Assembly (NCBI GenBank): GCA_965661265.1
Contig: CBFIDE010000011.1
Coordinates: 4,786-68,785, forward strand
Source: CBFIDE01 sp965661265
GTDB lineage: Bacteria; Bacteroidota; Bacteroidia; Flavobacteriales; Schleiferiaceae
Direction of reading: 5' to 3'
DNA length: 64,000 nt
Shown here piece by piece: positions 17,483 to 25,747 of this stretch (its first letter is position 1; each line of letters starts with the position of its first letter). The notes beneath the pieces are model-generated. The model saw only the letters and a program-made list of their open reading frames with translations, was not told the DNA's origin and made no database searches. A program made the position numbers and the translations under genes.

Positions 17483-19141
17483 ATGCTAACTAACTTATAT
17501 ATTAAGAATTATGCGCTAATTGAGGAGCTTAACCTAGAGTTAAAGGGTGGCTTCATATCAATCACTGGAGAAACTGGCGCAGGTAAATCTATCTTATTAG
17601 GTGCTCTTGGATTGGTACTTGGAAAAAGAGCAGATCTTAAAAGTCTTGGCAAAAAAGAAGCGCAGTGTATAATTGAAGCTAAGTTTGATGTCTCTAATTT
17701 GAATCTTCAAAGCATTTTTGAAAAAGAGGATTTAGACTATGAACAAATCTGTATTCTAAGGAGGCAAATAAGCCCATCTGGAAAGAGTAGAGCCTTTATA
17801 AATGATATTCCAGTTAGCCTGAGTCAGTTATCAAAAGTCGCTCAACATCTTATTGACATCCATAGTCAAAATGACAACCTATTACTGAACAACAGTAATT
17901 TCCAATTAAGTCTAATTGATAATTTCGCTAAGAACAGAATTATTCTAAATGCCTACAAAGCAGCTTATAAAGATTATAAGAGTATTGAAAATGAGCTAAA
18001 AGAGCTGAACAAATCCATCTCCTCTGAAATTGGTGATTTGGATTATTTGCAATTTCTCTTTGAAGAACTTGAGAGCGCGAGACTAATTTCTAATGAACAA
18101 GAAGAGTTAGAAAACGAATTAGAGATTGCTCAAAACGCTTCTCTAATCGCTGAATCTATTGATTCTAGTTTAGCTATTCTTAACAAAGATGAAAGTGGAG
18201 CTTTAGAAAGCTTGAATAGAATAAAACAATCCCTAAATAAAATTCAAAATTTCGGATCTGTTTTTAATAGCTTGTCTGAACGCATACTAAATTTAACTAT
18301 TGAGTTAGATGACATTAGATTAGAACTAGAAAAAGAATCTCAGAACTTATCCGTTGAGCCCAATAGATTAGAAGAAATAGACAGTAGGCTTAGTTCTTTA
18401 ATTAATCTACAAAGAAAACACAAAGTCAATTCTGTTGAAGAACTAATCATCAAAAGAGATGAGCTGGACAGTATCTTGCTAAAAATCAATAGTTTTGATG
18501 ATTTAAAAGCTAAGATTGAAGGAAGGCTTTTAGAAAGCAAATCTGTTTTATCTGAAAAATCTATAGCTTTAAGTAAGAATCGTAAGAGCCAAAGCCAAAA
18601 GCTAGAAATAGAAATTAAGAAACTTCTTGTCCAGCTTAATTTGAAAGATGCAGAATTGAAAATTGCTGTAGAGGATCAAAAAGACTTTACCGCTAGCGGT
18701 AAAGATCAGATCAGCTTTAAATTTAGCGCAAACAAAGGCCAAGAAGCACAAGATGTTAGCAAGGTGGCTAGTGGAGGGGAGTTGAGCAGAATTATGCTAG
18801 CATTAAAAGCAATACTTGCTAGAACTAAGAATCTACCATCCATTATTTTTGATGAGATTGATACTGGTGTATCAGGTGAAACCGCAGAAAAGATTGGTAA
18901 TATTTTAAAGGGGATGAGTAGGGATCTCCAATTAATATGCATTACTCACTTACCTCAAATCGCTGCAAAAGCGAGCACTAATTTAATGGTTGTAAAATCA
19001 AGCGATACAGAAAAGACTGTTTCCAATATTATTGAGCTTAGTAAGGAGGATTCAGTGAATGAAATTGCAAGACTTCTAAGCGGTGAACTTATTAGTGAAG
19101 CGGCATTAAATAATGCCAAGGAGTTAATTAATAGAGGCTAA
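17483..19141 (+). CDS. recN: DNA repair protein RecN
   Basis: A 552-residue SMC-like ATPase for double-strand-break repair. Walker A is at 29-36 (GETGAGKS) in the N-terminal lobe, followed by IHSQNDNLLL (the conserved H-Q-N/D region). A long coiled-coil runs at about 160-370, then signature SGGELSRIMLALKAI, Walker B IIFDEIDTGVSGETAEKIG, and CITHLPQIAAKA. The ATG at 17483, 4 bases after the DUF4835 stop, gives the family N-terminus MLTNLYIKNYALIEEL. It is last in the bamD-recN operon. Confidence 0.96.
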   Translation: MLTNLYIKNYALIEELNLELKGGFISITGETGAGKSILLGALGLVLGKRADLKSLGKKEAQCIIEAKFDVSNLNLQSIFEKEDLDYEQICILRRQISPSGKSRAFINDIPVSLSQLSKVAQHLIDIHSQNDNLLLNNSNFQLSLIDNFAKNRIILNAYKAAYKDYKSIENELKELNKSISSEIGDLDYLQFLFEELESARLISNEQEELENELEIAQNASLIAESIDSSLAILNKDESGALESLNRIKQSLNKIQNFGSVFNSLSERILNLTIELDDIRLELEKESQNLSVEPNRLEEIDSRLSSLINLQRKHKVNSVEELIIKRDELDSILLKINSFDDLKAKIEGRLLESKSVLSEKSIALSKNRKSQSQKLEIEIKKLLVQLNLKDAELKIAVEDQKDFTASGKDQISFKFSANKGQEAQDVSKVASGGELSRIMLALKAILARTKNLPSIIFDEIDTGVSGETAEKIGNILKGMSRDLQLICITHLPQIAAKASTNLMVVKSSDTEKTVSNIIELSKEDSVNEIARLLSGELISEAALNNAKELINRG

Positions 19142-19216
19142 TTATCATCTCTAACTAATTTTACTCTGATTTTTCTAACTTTCTTCCTACTTTGCAATCC
19201 TAAACGAATCTAACCC

Positions 19217-20311
19217 ATGTTTAAAATTCAATCTGTAAAGATCTACTTATTATCGGCTCTTGTATTAAGCATTGCACTTACATCATGTAATCCAGATGAG
19301 AATTCTCCAATAGAAGTCCCTCAAGGTACGGGAACAGTTTACGTTGTTAATTCTGGACCGGTTCAAAATGGTTCAGGAAGTATCGATAGATATAATGGAG
19401 ATATTCAAACTGGTGAAAAGAATATTTTTTACAAGGAAAATTTATTCTCTCCCGGTAATAAATTAACGGACGTCTATTTTGACGGTGATTTTGCTTTTAT
19501 TCTAAGTAGCGGTGATGCATTGATGCACTTAGTAAACTCTTCAGATTTGTCCTTAATAAAAAGTTTTGCAGTTGGCTCAAATCCTAGACACATAATAAAA
19601 GCACGAGAGAATATATACTATATTTCAGATTGGGGACTAGGCGGTTTGTATGTCTATCATAATGTTAGAAGAGAAATTATAGGAGAAATATATACTGGTA
19701 TTGGCCCGGAGAACATGATTCTTCACGATGATAAGGTTTATGTAACCAATAGTGGAGGCACGCGTAAAGACAGTACCGTTGTTGTTATCGATGCACAAAC
19801 TGATATGACTTTGGATACGATAAATGTATCAATAAACCCAAACAGTATTCAGTTAGGTGCTAATGGTCTAATCTATGTTTTATGTAATGGCCTGGCTAAT
19901 GAGATTGATCAAAACCTAAGTAGACCAGGCGGTATCGTTTCTTTTTCTATGGACTCTCTAGGTTACCACATTGAAGATTCTGTAGTTTTTACTAATAATC
20001 AAGAGAGACCGACTCAATTGCGTACTAATCAATTTTCGGATCCCATGTATTATTTAAGTAATGCAGAAGATGGAAGTATTAAAACCTTTAGTGTATCCGC
20101 ACCTTTGGTGACTGAACCTAGCGCTGTTGTAATAAATGGAGGTTTTGAAGGTTTTGGAATAAATCCTTTTACTGCTGAGATATATACATCAGATGTCCTA
20201 GATGGTTTTGGTGCAGGAAATATATATAGATACGGCCCTGGTGGTAATATTTTGGATCAATTTAAAGGTGGTGTTAACGCTACAAGCTTCAGCTTTTATA
20301 GAAAAGATTAA
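19217..20311 (+). CDS. Beta-propeller lipoprotein (YncE/DUF5074-like), possibly BtuG-like
   Basis: A 364-residue lipoprotein with signal ending ALTSC (acylated Cys). The rest is a repeated beta-propeller: GTVYVVNSG, DFAFILSSGD, NIYYISDWGLGGLYVY, DDKVYVTNSGG and GLIYVLCNG, as in YncE and DUF5074 proteins. In Bacteroides a similar surface propeller, BtuG, binds vitamin B12 next to BtuB. Here the next gene is a CobT homologue starting one base after this stop, which supports a corrinoid link. No TonB receptor or corrinoid riboswitch is adjacent: the upstream gap is only 75 bases, with TACTTTG near 19188. Confidence 0.75.
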   Translation: MFKIQSVKIYLLSALVLSIALTSCNPDENSPIEVPQGTGTVYVVNSGPVQNGSGSIDRYNGDIQTGEKNIFYKENLFSPGNKLTDVYFDGDFAFILSSGDALMHLVNSSDLSLIKSFAVGSNPRHIIKARENIYYISDWGLGGLYVYHNVRREIIGEIYTGIGPENMILHDDKVYVTNSGGTRKDSTVVVIDAQTDMTLDTINVSINPNSIQLGANGLIYVLCNGLANEIDQNLSRPGGIVSFSMDSLGYHIEDSVVFTNNQERPTQLRTNQFSDPMYYLSNAEDGSIKTFSVSAPLVTEPSAVVINGGFEGFGINPFTAEIYTSDVLDGFGAGNIYRYGPGGNILDQFKGGVNATSFSFYRKD

Positions 20312-21298
20312 GTGAAGATTGAAATTTTAGACAAAAGGCTAATTAATGCTTTTAGTAAGAAGCTTGAATCAGTTCAGAATCTAGATACTTCAATAAAAAG
20401 AGCACTTTCGCATATACATATTATTCAAAACAAGAAAAAAGCCAATATTGATACTATTGGCTTTTTCTATTTCTTCTCTGAACATGGCCTGCAGAAAGAT
20501 CTAGAGGCAGACCTTGCTGATAGAACCTTGAATGAGTTGAGATATCACTTAAGCTCCCAGAGCCCTTTATTCAAGCTTTCTACGAATCCTTACAGAAGCT
20601 TGTTCTTAGTGGACTTAGGTTTAAATGACTTGATTCAATCTGAAATTGACTACTGGATTCATAAGGATCAAATTTTATTTTCTGAGAGAATTGCTTGGGG
20701 AACTGAAAATTGGATCAAAAAAAGAGCCATGAGCACTAGGCAATTCAATCATGGCTACCAGATAGGTTGGAACTATTTAAAAAAGCCTAAGAGTGGTGAT
20801 GTAGTGGTTCTAAGCAGTATTCATTACGGCAGCTATTACAGTAATATTGTTTGCGCTGCCGCGATACTGGATAATTCTTTAGTCAACTTGCTTAAAGAAA
20901 TTAAATTGGGTTATAGGAGTGCATACAGTTTAGAAGAGCTAGATAAGTTTTGGCGTTATAATCCTAAGACTCATGAAACTGAAACTATAGTGAGTTTATA
21001 CGGAGGATTTGAACTAGCAGCTCTAATAGGTGCTATTAGATCGGCCGCAGCAATTAAAAAAGGCCTTGTACTAGAAGGATTTGCCTCAGTTATTGCACTT
21101 AAGGTTGCTTTGATGAAAAACCCTGAAATAATGGACTATATACTAGAAATTCAGATTGAGGATATAGAAGAGTATAAGGTTCTAGCAGATCATCTGAATA
21201 TCAAACCTTCTGAAAGAAAGAGATCTAGCGATCCATCTATTTCTCAATCAATTCAATATATAGACCTTTTAAAGGAAAAGCTTAATCTTTTAAGCTAA
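20312..21298 (+). CDS. Divergent CobT-like protein (nicotinate-nucleotide:DMB phosphoribosyltransferase fold)
   Basis: A 328-residue protein recognisably built like CobT: SEHGL at 56-60 (ADHG in CobT), DLGL at 101-104, GTENWIKKRAMST at 130-142 (GT-N-AMT), GGFELAALIGAI at 231-242 and EGF at 255-257 (DGF). The two parts carrying the active-site glutamates differ. SSIHYGSYY at 168-176 replaces GEMGIGNTT, and RSSDPSISQ at 304-312 replaces the C-terminal RLGEGTG. It starts at GTG immediately after the propeller gene stop. It may be an altered enzyme, or a binding or regulatory paralogue. The classical activity is doubtful. Confidence 0.7.
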   Translation: MKIEILDKRLINAFSKKLESVQNLDTSIKRALSHIHIIQNKKKANIDTIGFFYFFSEHGLQKDLEADLADRTLNELRYHLSSQSPLFKLSTNPYRSLFLVDLGLNDLIQSEIDYWIHKDQILFSERIAWGTENWIKKRAMSTRQFNHGYQIGWNYLKKPKSGDVVVLSSIHYGSYYSNIVCAAAILDNSLVNLLKEIKLGYRSAYSLEELDKFWRYNPKTHETETIVSLYGGFELAALIGAIRSAAAIKKGLVLEGFASVIALKVALMKNPEIMDYILEIQIEDIEEYKVLADHLNIKPSERKRSSDPSISQSIQYIDLLKEKLNLLS

Positions 21299-21841
21299 GA
21301 TTACTCTTGTTTCTTTTGGGCTTCCTAAGCTAAAGTAAGCACTACCAAAGAGAATAGCTGAATACAAAACAGTTGAGCCTAATTGGTTTAAAGCATATGG
21401 CAAACCTGCTTCATAAGCCATGATAATCCCATTTGTATTGTGAGGATAAAGGCTAATAGGGTAGAATAAAGCAAAATTTGTGATTAAGAAAAATACAACA
21501 GTTGAAGCTACAGCAGGAATAGCAATAGAACTTATCTTAAAGTTTTTAATTCCTCTACCCATTAAAACCATAAGAGAAAACGAAAGGTAAACAGGTATAG
21601 TGTCCGCCGTATACCATACAAACTCTGAATAATAACTTCCGTACACGATATTATTGATAATAAGGTCTGAAACGTACAAACTCAACAAAGGAATTGCAAA
21701 GGCCATTGCACGGTTTGAAATCATGGCGCCTCCAAATAGAGCAATTGCAGCCAATGCAGTAAAGTTTGGTGCATGAGGCAAAAACCTTGTGCTAATGGCT
21801 ATTACAAATAAGCTTGCTATTAAAGTAATTCTCTTGTTCAT
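21290..21841 (-). CDS. DUF6580 family membrane protein (ECF S-component-like)
   Basis: A 183-residue protein with about five hydrophobic segments. The N-terminal part RFLPHAPNFTALAAIALFGGAMI and the later YPISLYPHNTNGI match the DUF6580 putative transport family, which resembles substrate-binding S components of ECF vitamin transporters. No ECF ATPase or T component is nearby. It converges with the CobT-like gene and overlaps it by 9 bases. The neighbourhood invites a cobalamin or precursor transport idea, but the ligand is unknown. Confidence 0.7.
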   Translation of the reverse strand: MNKRITLIASLFVIAISTRFLPHAPNFTALAAIALFGGAMISNRAMAFAIPLLSLYVSDLIINNIVYGSYYSEFVWYTADTIPVYLSFSLMVLMGRGIKNFKISSIAIPAVASTVVFFLITNFALFYPISLYPHNTNGIIMAYEAGLPYALNQLGSTVLYSAILFGSAYFSLGSPKETRVILA

Positions 21842-21884
21842 TATGTAATATTATTAGGCAAATTTAATAATAAATGAGCATAAC

Positions 21885-22484
21885 TCAATTGGAATTAAAG
21901 ACTTCAAAGCTATTATCACTATAAAACATTACAATTTTAACTACTTTCTTAGAATCCATATTCTTAGAATTCTGATAATGAGACTTCTCAGAAGCTATTT
22001 GATTCTCCATATTTTCTGAAAAAACTGGCTCATCCTTTTCAAAATCAGACTTAAATACTGCTTCTGAGGCCTTCTGAGCCTCGACCCTAATAAGAGGAGT
22101 TGAACCTGGAATACTAGCATGAAACACCCCGTCACGAGGTATTTGAAGATTTTCAGGAAGCTCTTCATTAGCTTCCCCAGAAGACTTGCTATCCGCTGTT
22201 CCATGGCCAATATTAGAGAGAGTAGGGGAAGCACTGGCTTTGAGTGTATTCTTTACTTCCTCCTTCCTTATTAAACTTCCCAGTCCCATCAGCAGATAAT
22301 CTGTATTGACATCTGTAAAGTGAGTTCTAATTTTTTCTAGCACCTGAATACTTACTTTATTTCGGCCATTTAGAATATGGCTCACTATTGAAGGACTCAG
22401 TTCAACCATATTGGCAAACTCAGCATTACTTAAGCCTTTTTTATCAATTAACTCTCTGATTCTCAATGCAACTGGATCTAGCAT
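21885..22484 (-). CDS. XRE-family helix-turn-helix regulator
   Basis: About 199 residues. Residues 1-70 form an HTH_XRE domain (RIRELIDKKGLSNAEFANMV, then LSPSIVSHILNGRNKVSIQVLEKI). The rest is a low-complexity acidic and serine-rich linker ending in KKVVKIVMFYSDNSFEVFNS, a short conserved-looking tail common in Bacteroidota phage-repressor-like regulators. The ATG at 22484 is preferred over an in-frame ATG at 22520 because the HTH domain starts right there and the earlier region contains the repeats described separately. Autoregulation through those repeats is inferred. Confidence 0.85.
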   Translation of the reverse strand: MLDPVALRIRELIDKKGLSNAEFANMVELSPSIVSHILNGRNKVSIQVLEKIRTHFTDVNTDYLLMGLGSLIRKEEVKNTLKASASPTLSNIGHGTADSKSSGEANEELPENLQIPRDGVFHASIPGSTPLIRVEAQKASEAVFKSDFEKDEPVFSENMENQIASEKSHYQNSKNMDSKKVVKIVMFYSDNSFEVFNSN

Positions 22485-22548
22485 ACAAATGTAATTTATA
22501 TATACTTTACAAATGTACATAATAAATTCGCCATTATATACAAATGTA
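22484..22548 (-). promoter_or_regulatory. Three TACAAATGTA repeats over the XRE gene promoter and start
   Basis: Identical 10-base copies lie at 22484-22493 (overlapping the start codon), 22508-22517 and 22539-22548. Each has TACA/TGTA dyad symmetry. Read on the minus strand each is TACATTTGTA, which contains TACATTTG, a perfect TAnnTTTG -7 promoter box. They could be operators for the XRE protein, tandem promoter elements, or both. Confidence 0.6.
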
Positions 22549-22776
22549 CATTCAGTATTCAAAATCAAAATTTCGGCTAAAGATTAATGCGCGAACCATA
22601 CGTTTATATAAGGCTATTAAAGTGCTGGTTTCTATGTACTTGCATAATAATACTGAATTACACCCTACTTTAATGGAGGCAGGTTTACAATATTATATTT
22701 CTTCAAACATTAGGCAGGTTTAATAAATTTGCTGAAACCCGAATAAAAGCTGATTTTTGTATTTGAATAAAGCAGC
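22549..22776. other. Intergenic region between XRE and carboxypeptidase genes
   Basis: No reading frame was recognised. It contains a short direct repeat AGGCAGGTTTA at 22677-22687 and 22712-22722 (35-base period) upstream of the carboxypeptidase gene. The meaning is unknown. Confidence 0.35.
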
Positions 22777-23904
22777 ATGAAATTCCAAGAGTACCAAAAA
22801 AATTGCCGTTCAGATTTTCAACATCGATACTTGCCCTTTAGTCTTTGGGAAGAATGTCTTGAAGAACTAAAACAAAGACTGTCTCTGGATATTCTTGAAA
22901 TTGGAAGAAGTGTACAGCAAAGACCCATTAATCGTATTAAAATCGGGAGTGGGAGGCACAAAGTTTTAATTTGGTCTCAAATGCATGGCAATGAAAGTAC
23001 AGGCACCATGGCTGTATTGGATTTAATTGAAGTGCTTCATACAGAATCGAGCGAAAGCGAAAAAGTACTAAATGATGTAGAGATTCATATCATTCCTATG
23101 CTAAACCCTGATGGCGCCCAGCTTTTTAGAAGAGAAAACTATCTTCATATTGACATAAATAGGGATGCCAGAAGCCGTGAAACACCTGAATTACAAGCGC
23201 TTATCAACTATTCCAAGATATTTGATTTTGATTGGGCCTTTAACCTTCATGATCAACGTAATATTTTTACTGTTGGAAAAACTGGCAAGGAAGCTAGAAT
23301 TAGTTTTTTAGCACCCTCTTTTAATGAAGAACGTGAGATCAATGAGATCAGAGGTAGAAGTATATTCCTAATAGCTGATATGAAAAAAGCTCTTGGCGCT
23401 ACAATTGAACCTTATATAGGCAGATATACTGACGAGTATTATCCTAGAGCTATTGGAGAGTATTTTATGAATGAAGGTGTATCTACAGTATTGTTTGAGT
23501 GTGGCGCATCATTTAAAGATTATTCGAGGTGGAATTCAAGACTTTATTGCGGTTACTCAATGTATATGGCTGTAAACAGTATTATCTCTGGTGGCTGGGA
23601 AAGTCAATCTGAAGATAATTATTGGAACATTGAAGAGAATACGCAATTCAAGCTGGACCTAATATTTAGAAATGCCATTGAGGTGAGCAGTTCTATTAAA
23701 AGCTCTTTAGGCTACTTAATACTTGAGAAATTAGAAAAAGGCGAATTAGAAAGAAGCTTAGAATTTAATGCTAATGGTGACCTATATGACTACCATGGTT
23801 TTACAGAGATTGAAGAGCTTGTTAAATATGAAGTTCTAGAAGACGGATGTATTAGGCTGTACAATAGCGAAGGAGAAGAAATTGATTTAGCAGCCTACCT
23901 GTAA
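22777..23904 (+). CDS. M14-family zinc carboxypeptidase
   Basis: A 375-residue protein without a signal peptide. The zinc ligands are visible: H70 and E73 (MHGNES) and H158 (NLHDQ). Substrate-binding motifs are NPDGAQLFRREN and INRDARSRETPE, and a likely catalytic Glu is in TVLFECGAS. The fold is that of M14 succinylglutamate desuccinylase/carboxypeptidase-like enzymes, with a C-terminal beta-rich extension of about 90 residues. A cytoplasmic location and a peptide or acyl-amino-acid substrate are inferred. It is a single gene with no close partners. Confidence 0.87.
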   Translation: MKFQEYQKNCRSDFQHRYLPFSLWEECLEELKQRLSLDILEIGRSVQQRPINRIKIGSGRHKVLIWSQMHGNESTGTMAVLDLIEVLHTESSESEKVLNDVEIHIIPMLNPDGAQLFRRENYLHIDINRDARSRETPELQALINYSKIFDFDWAFNLHDQRNIFTVGKTGKEARISFLAPSFNEEREINEIRGRSIFLIADMKKALGATIEPYIGRYTDEYYPRAIGEYFMNEGVSTVLFECGASFKDYSRWNSRLYCGYSMYMAVNSIISGGWESQSEDNYWNIEENTQFKLDLIFRNAIEVSSSIKSSLGYLILEKLEKGELERSLEFNANGDLYDYHGFTEIEELVKYEVLEDGCIRLYNSEGEEIDLAAYL

Positions 23905-24028
23905 ACCTTACTTATTGAATCAAGGTTTAAATCTTGTCGATATAATTAGAAAAAAGCTCTGATAGAGCCGCAATAATTAATAATTTGGCCGAGTTAGAAG
24001 TCTGAGTATTTCTTGAGAAAACCCAGGT

Positions 24029-24217
24029 TTATAATAAGCGTTTAAAAACATAAAAAAGAAACAGAATTAACAGCATAATTCCCATGGAATATAGGCTTCC
24101 TTGATAATGAATCCTATGATTTTTCAAATCTTTGAAATAACCCCATCCTAGGAAGATAACAAAGGCAGTCATAAAAACACCCGCGAATATCCAGTGGGCG
24201 GTGGTAATATTTTCCAT
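24029..24217 (-). CDS. Small membrane protein, unrecognised
   Basis: A 62-residue protein with two hydrophobic helices (IFAGVFMTAFVIFLGWGYF and GIMLLILFLFYVF) separated by a basic loop (KDLKNHRIHYQG). The size, the ATG start and the membrane pattern make it a likely real gene. No function is recognised. It is divergent from the MazG-like gene, with starts only 23 bases apart. Confidence 0.6.
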   Translation of the reverse strand: MENITTAHWIFAGVFMTAFVIFLGWGYFKDLKNHRIHYQGSLYSMGIMLLILFLFYVFKRLL

Positions 24218-24240
24218 GAATTATTTTTTACAAATATACT

Positions 24241-24642
24241 ATGAAGAAACAGATAAAGCATGTAGAAAAATTTCATGAAGTTTTTCAAATCGGAAATGAG
24301 GCCAAACCTATTGCTAAGGTAGATCCATCTACTTATATGCTAAGGTATAAGTTAATGAGAGAGGAGAATGAGGAATATTTAGAAGCTGCAGAAAATGGTG
24401 ATTTAGTAGAGATTGCTGACGCTCTTGGAGATATGTTGTACATTCTTTGCGGAACCATCCTTAAACATGGCTTGCAAGATGTAATTGAAGAGGTGTTTGA
24501 TGAAATTCAAAGATCTAATATGAGTAAATTGGATGCAGAAGGAAATCCAATTTTCAGAGAAGATGGGAAAATTCTAAAAGGAGAGAATTATTTCAAACCA
24601 ATGATCAAAGAGATCCTTGAGAAAAATGGAATTACCCTATGA
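24241..24642 (+). CDS. MazG-like nucleoside triphosphate pyrophosphohydrolase
   Basis: A 133-residue all-alpha NTP pyrophosphatase. The metal-binding pattern is REENEEYLEAAENGD followed by EIADALGDMLYILCG (EExxE, then ExxD). The family hydrolyses non-canonical or excess (d)NTPs to monophosphates. The C-terminus has DEIQRSNMSKLDAEGNPIFREDGKILKG, typical of the MazG-like/HisE-related type found in phages and Bacteroidota. Its stop overlaps the start of the DUF481 gene by 4 bases. Confidence 0.9.
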   Translation: MKKQIKHVEKFHEVFQIGNEAKPIAKVDPSTYMLRYKLMREENEEYLEAAENGDLVEIADALGDMLYILCGTILKHGLQDVIEEVFDEIQRSNMSKLDAEGNPIFREDGKILKGENYFKPMIKEILEKNGITL

Positions 24643-25676
24643 GAAAAGCTCTTTTCTCTATGAGTTTTTTATTACTGTTGAGCTTTGGACTCAGCGCTCA
24701 AAAGGACACCCTTATTTTTGGAGATAATGATTATATGATAGGGGAGTTCAAAGAATTGTCTAATGGGAATATCACAGTAGAAACAGACTATAGCGACAGT
24801 GATTTTATTATTGAATGGAAAAAAATAAAGAAAATAAAGACCACTCAAAGCTACTTGATCACTCTTAATACTGGGATGAGGATTAATGGAGTGTTTTTTT
24901 CAGAAGGCAGTAAAATTAGAATTACAGGCATTCAGCGTACCTTAGGTGGAGTGCAAAAGATTAGTATTCTAGTGCAGCCCTCTGAAATAGTATTAGTAAG
25001 ACAAATTGATCCTAATTTTTGGAGTAGGTTTAGCGCGAATATTGATATCCATTACAGTTTTACAAGAAGTAATAATCTAAGACAATACTCTTCAAGCTCT
25101 TCAATTACTTACAGAGCAGATCTTTGGAATATCAAAGGATCTTATAATGCATTAAACAGTCGCCAGGATAGTATTGAGCCAACAGATAGAACTGAGGTGG
25201 ATATTAGCTTTACTTATCTTTTACAAAGAGATTACTACATCACATCTACAGCTAATTTTTTAAGTAATACAGAACAAAGCTTAGGTTTAAGAACAACCGC
25301 TAGAGGAGGATTAGGAAAATACATTTTACATACAAACCAAGCCTATATTGGAATATCAGCAGGAATAGCTTTTAATAATGAAGTGTATGATTCGGATATT
25401 GAAGAGGGGAGGCAGTCATTAGAAAGTTTCTTAGGAACTGAGCTAAATCTATTTGACACCGGAGACCTTAATTTTAACCTTTCTGCAACCATTTTCCCTA
25501 GCCTTACTGAATCAAGGAGAATAAGAGCTGACCTTAGCAGTAATCTTAAATACGATCTTCCATTAGATTTTTACATTAAAGCCGGAGTCTCAGTAAATTA
25601 TGACAATAGATCAGTTTCAGGAACTAATAACTTAGACTATATAGTTCAGACAGGATTTGGCTGGGAATTGAACTAG
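24639..25676 (+). CDS. DUF481-family outer membrane beta-barrel protein
   Basis: A 345-residue protein with signal peptide MRKALFSMSFLLLLSFGLSAQ. Residues about 25-110 form a small beta domain (GDNDYMIGEFKELSNGNITVETDY). The rest is a DUF481-type barrel with alternating strands such as FSANIDIHYSFTRSNN and YYITSTANFLSNTEQS. The final residues (VQTGFGWELN) end the last strand. It probably sits in the outer membrane, with no known ligand. It overlaps the MazG-like gene by 4 bases (ATGA), so they share a transcript without an obvious functional link. Confidence 0.82.
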   Translation: MRKALFSMSFLLLLSFGLSAQKDTLIFGDNDYMIGEFKELSNGNITVETDYSDSDFIIEWKKIKKIKTTQSYLITLNTGMRINGVFFSEGSKIRITGIQRTLGGVQKISILVQPSEIVLVRQIDPNFWSRFSANIDIHYSFTRSNNLRQYSSSSSITYRADLWNIKGSYNALNSRQDSIEPTDRTEVDISFTYLLQRDYYITSTANFLSNTEQSLGLRTTARGGLGKYILHTNQAYIGISAGIAFNNEVYDSDIEEGRQSLESFLGTELNLFDTGDLNFNLSATIFPSLTESRRIRADLSSNLKYDLPLDFYIKAGVSVNYDNRSVSGTNNLDYIVQTGFGWELN

Positions 25677-25702
25677 AATAAATTATTGGTACATATTTTG
25701 AA

Positions 25703-25731
25703 TTGTTAACTTATATATTTAATTATTTTTG
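25703..25731 (+). promoter_or_regulatory. Promoter of the TPR protein
   Basis: TTG at 25703-25705, an 18-base gap, and TATTTTTG at 25724-25731 fit the Bacteroidota consensus. The ATG follows 16 bases later. Confidence 0.55.
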
Positions 25732-25747
25732 CCCAAAATCAACACTT

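Noticed and set aside
19142..19216. Cobalamin riboswitch before the propeller lipoprotein
   Set aside because: The gap is only 75 bases and shows no B12-box-like structure.
22677..22722. Direct repeat AGGCAGGTTTA upstream of the carboxypeptidase
   Set aside because: Only two short copies without symmetry or promoter context, too weak for a finding.
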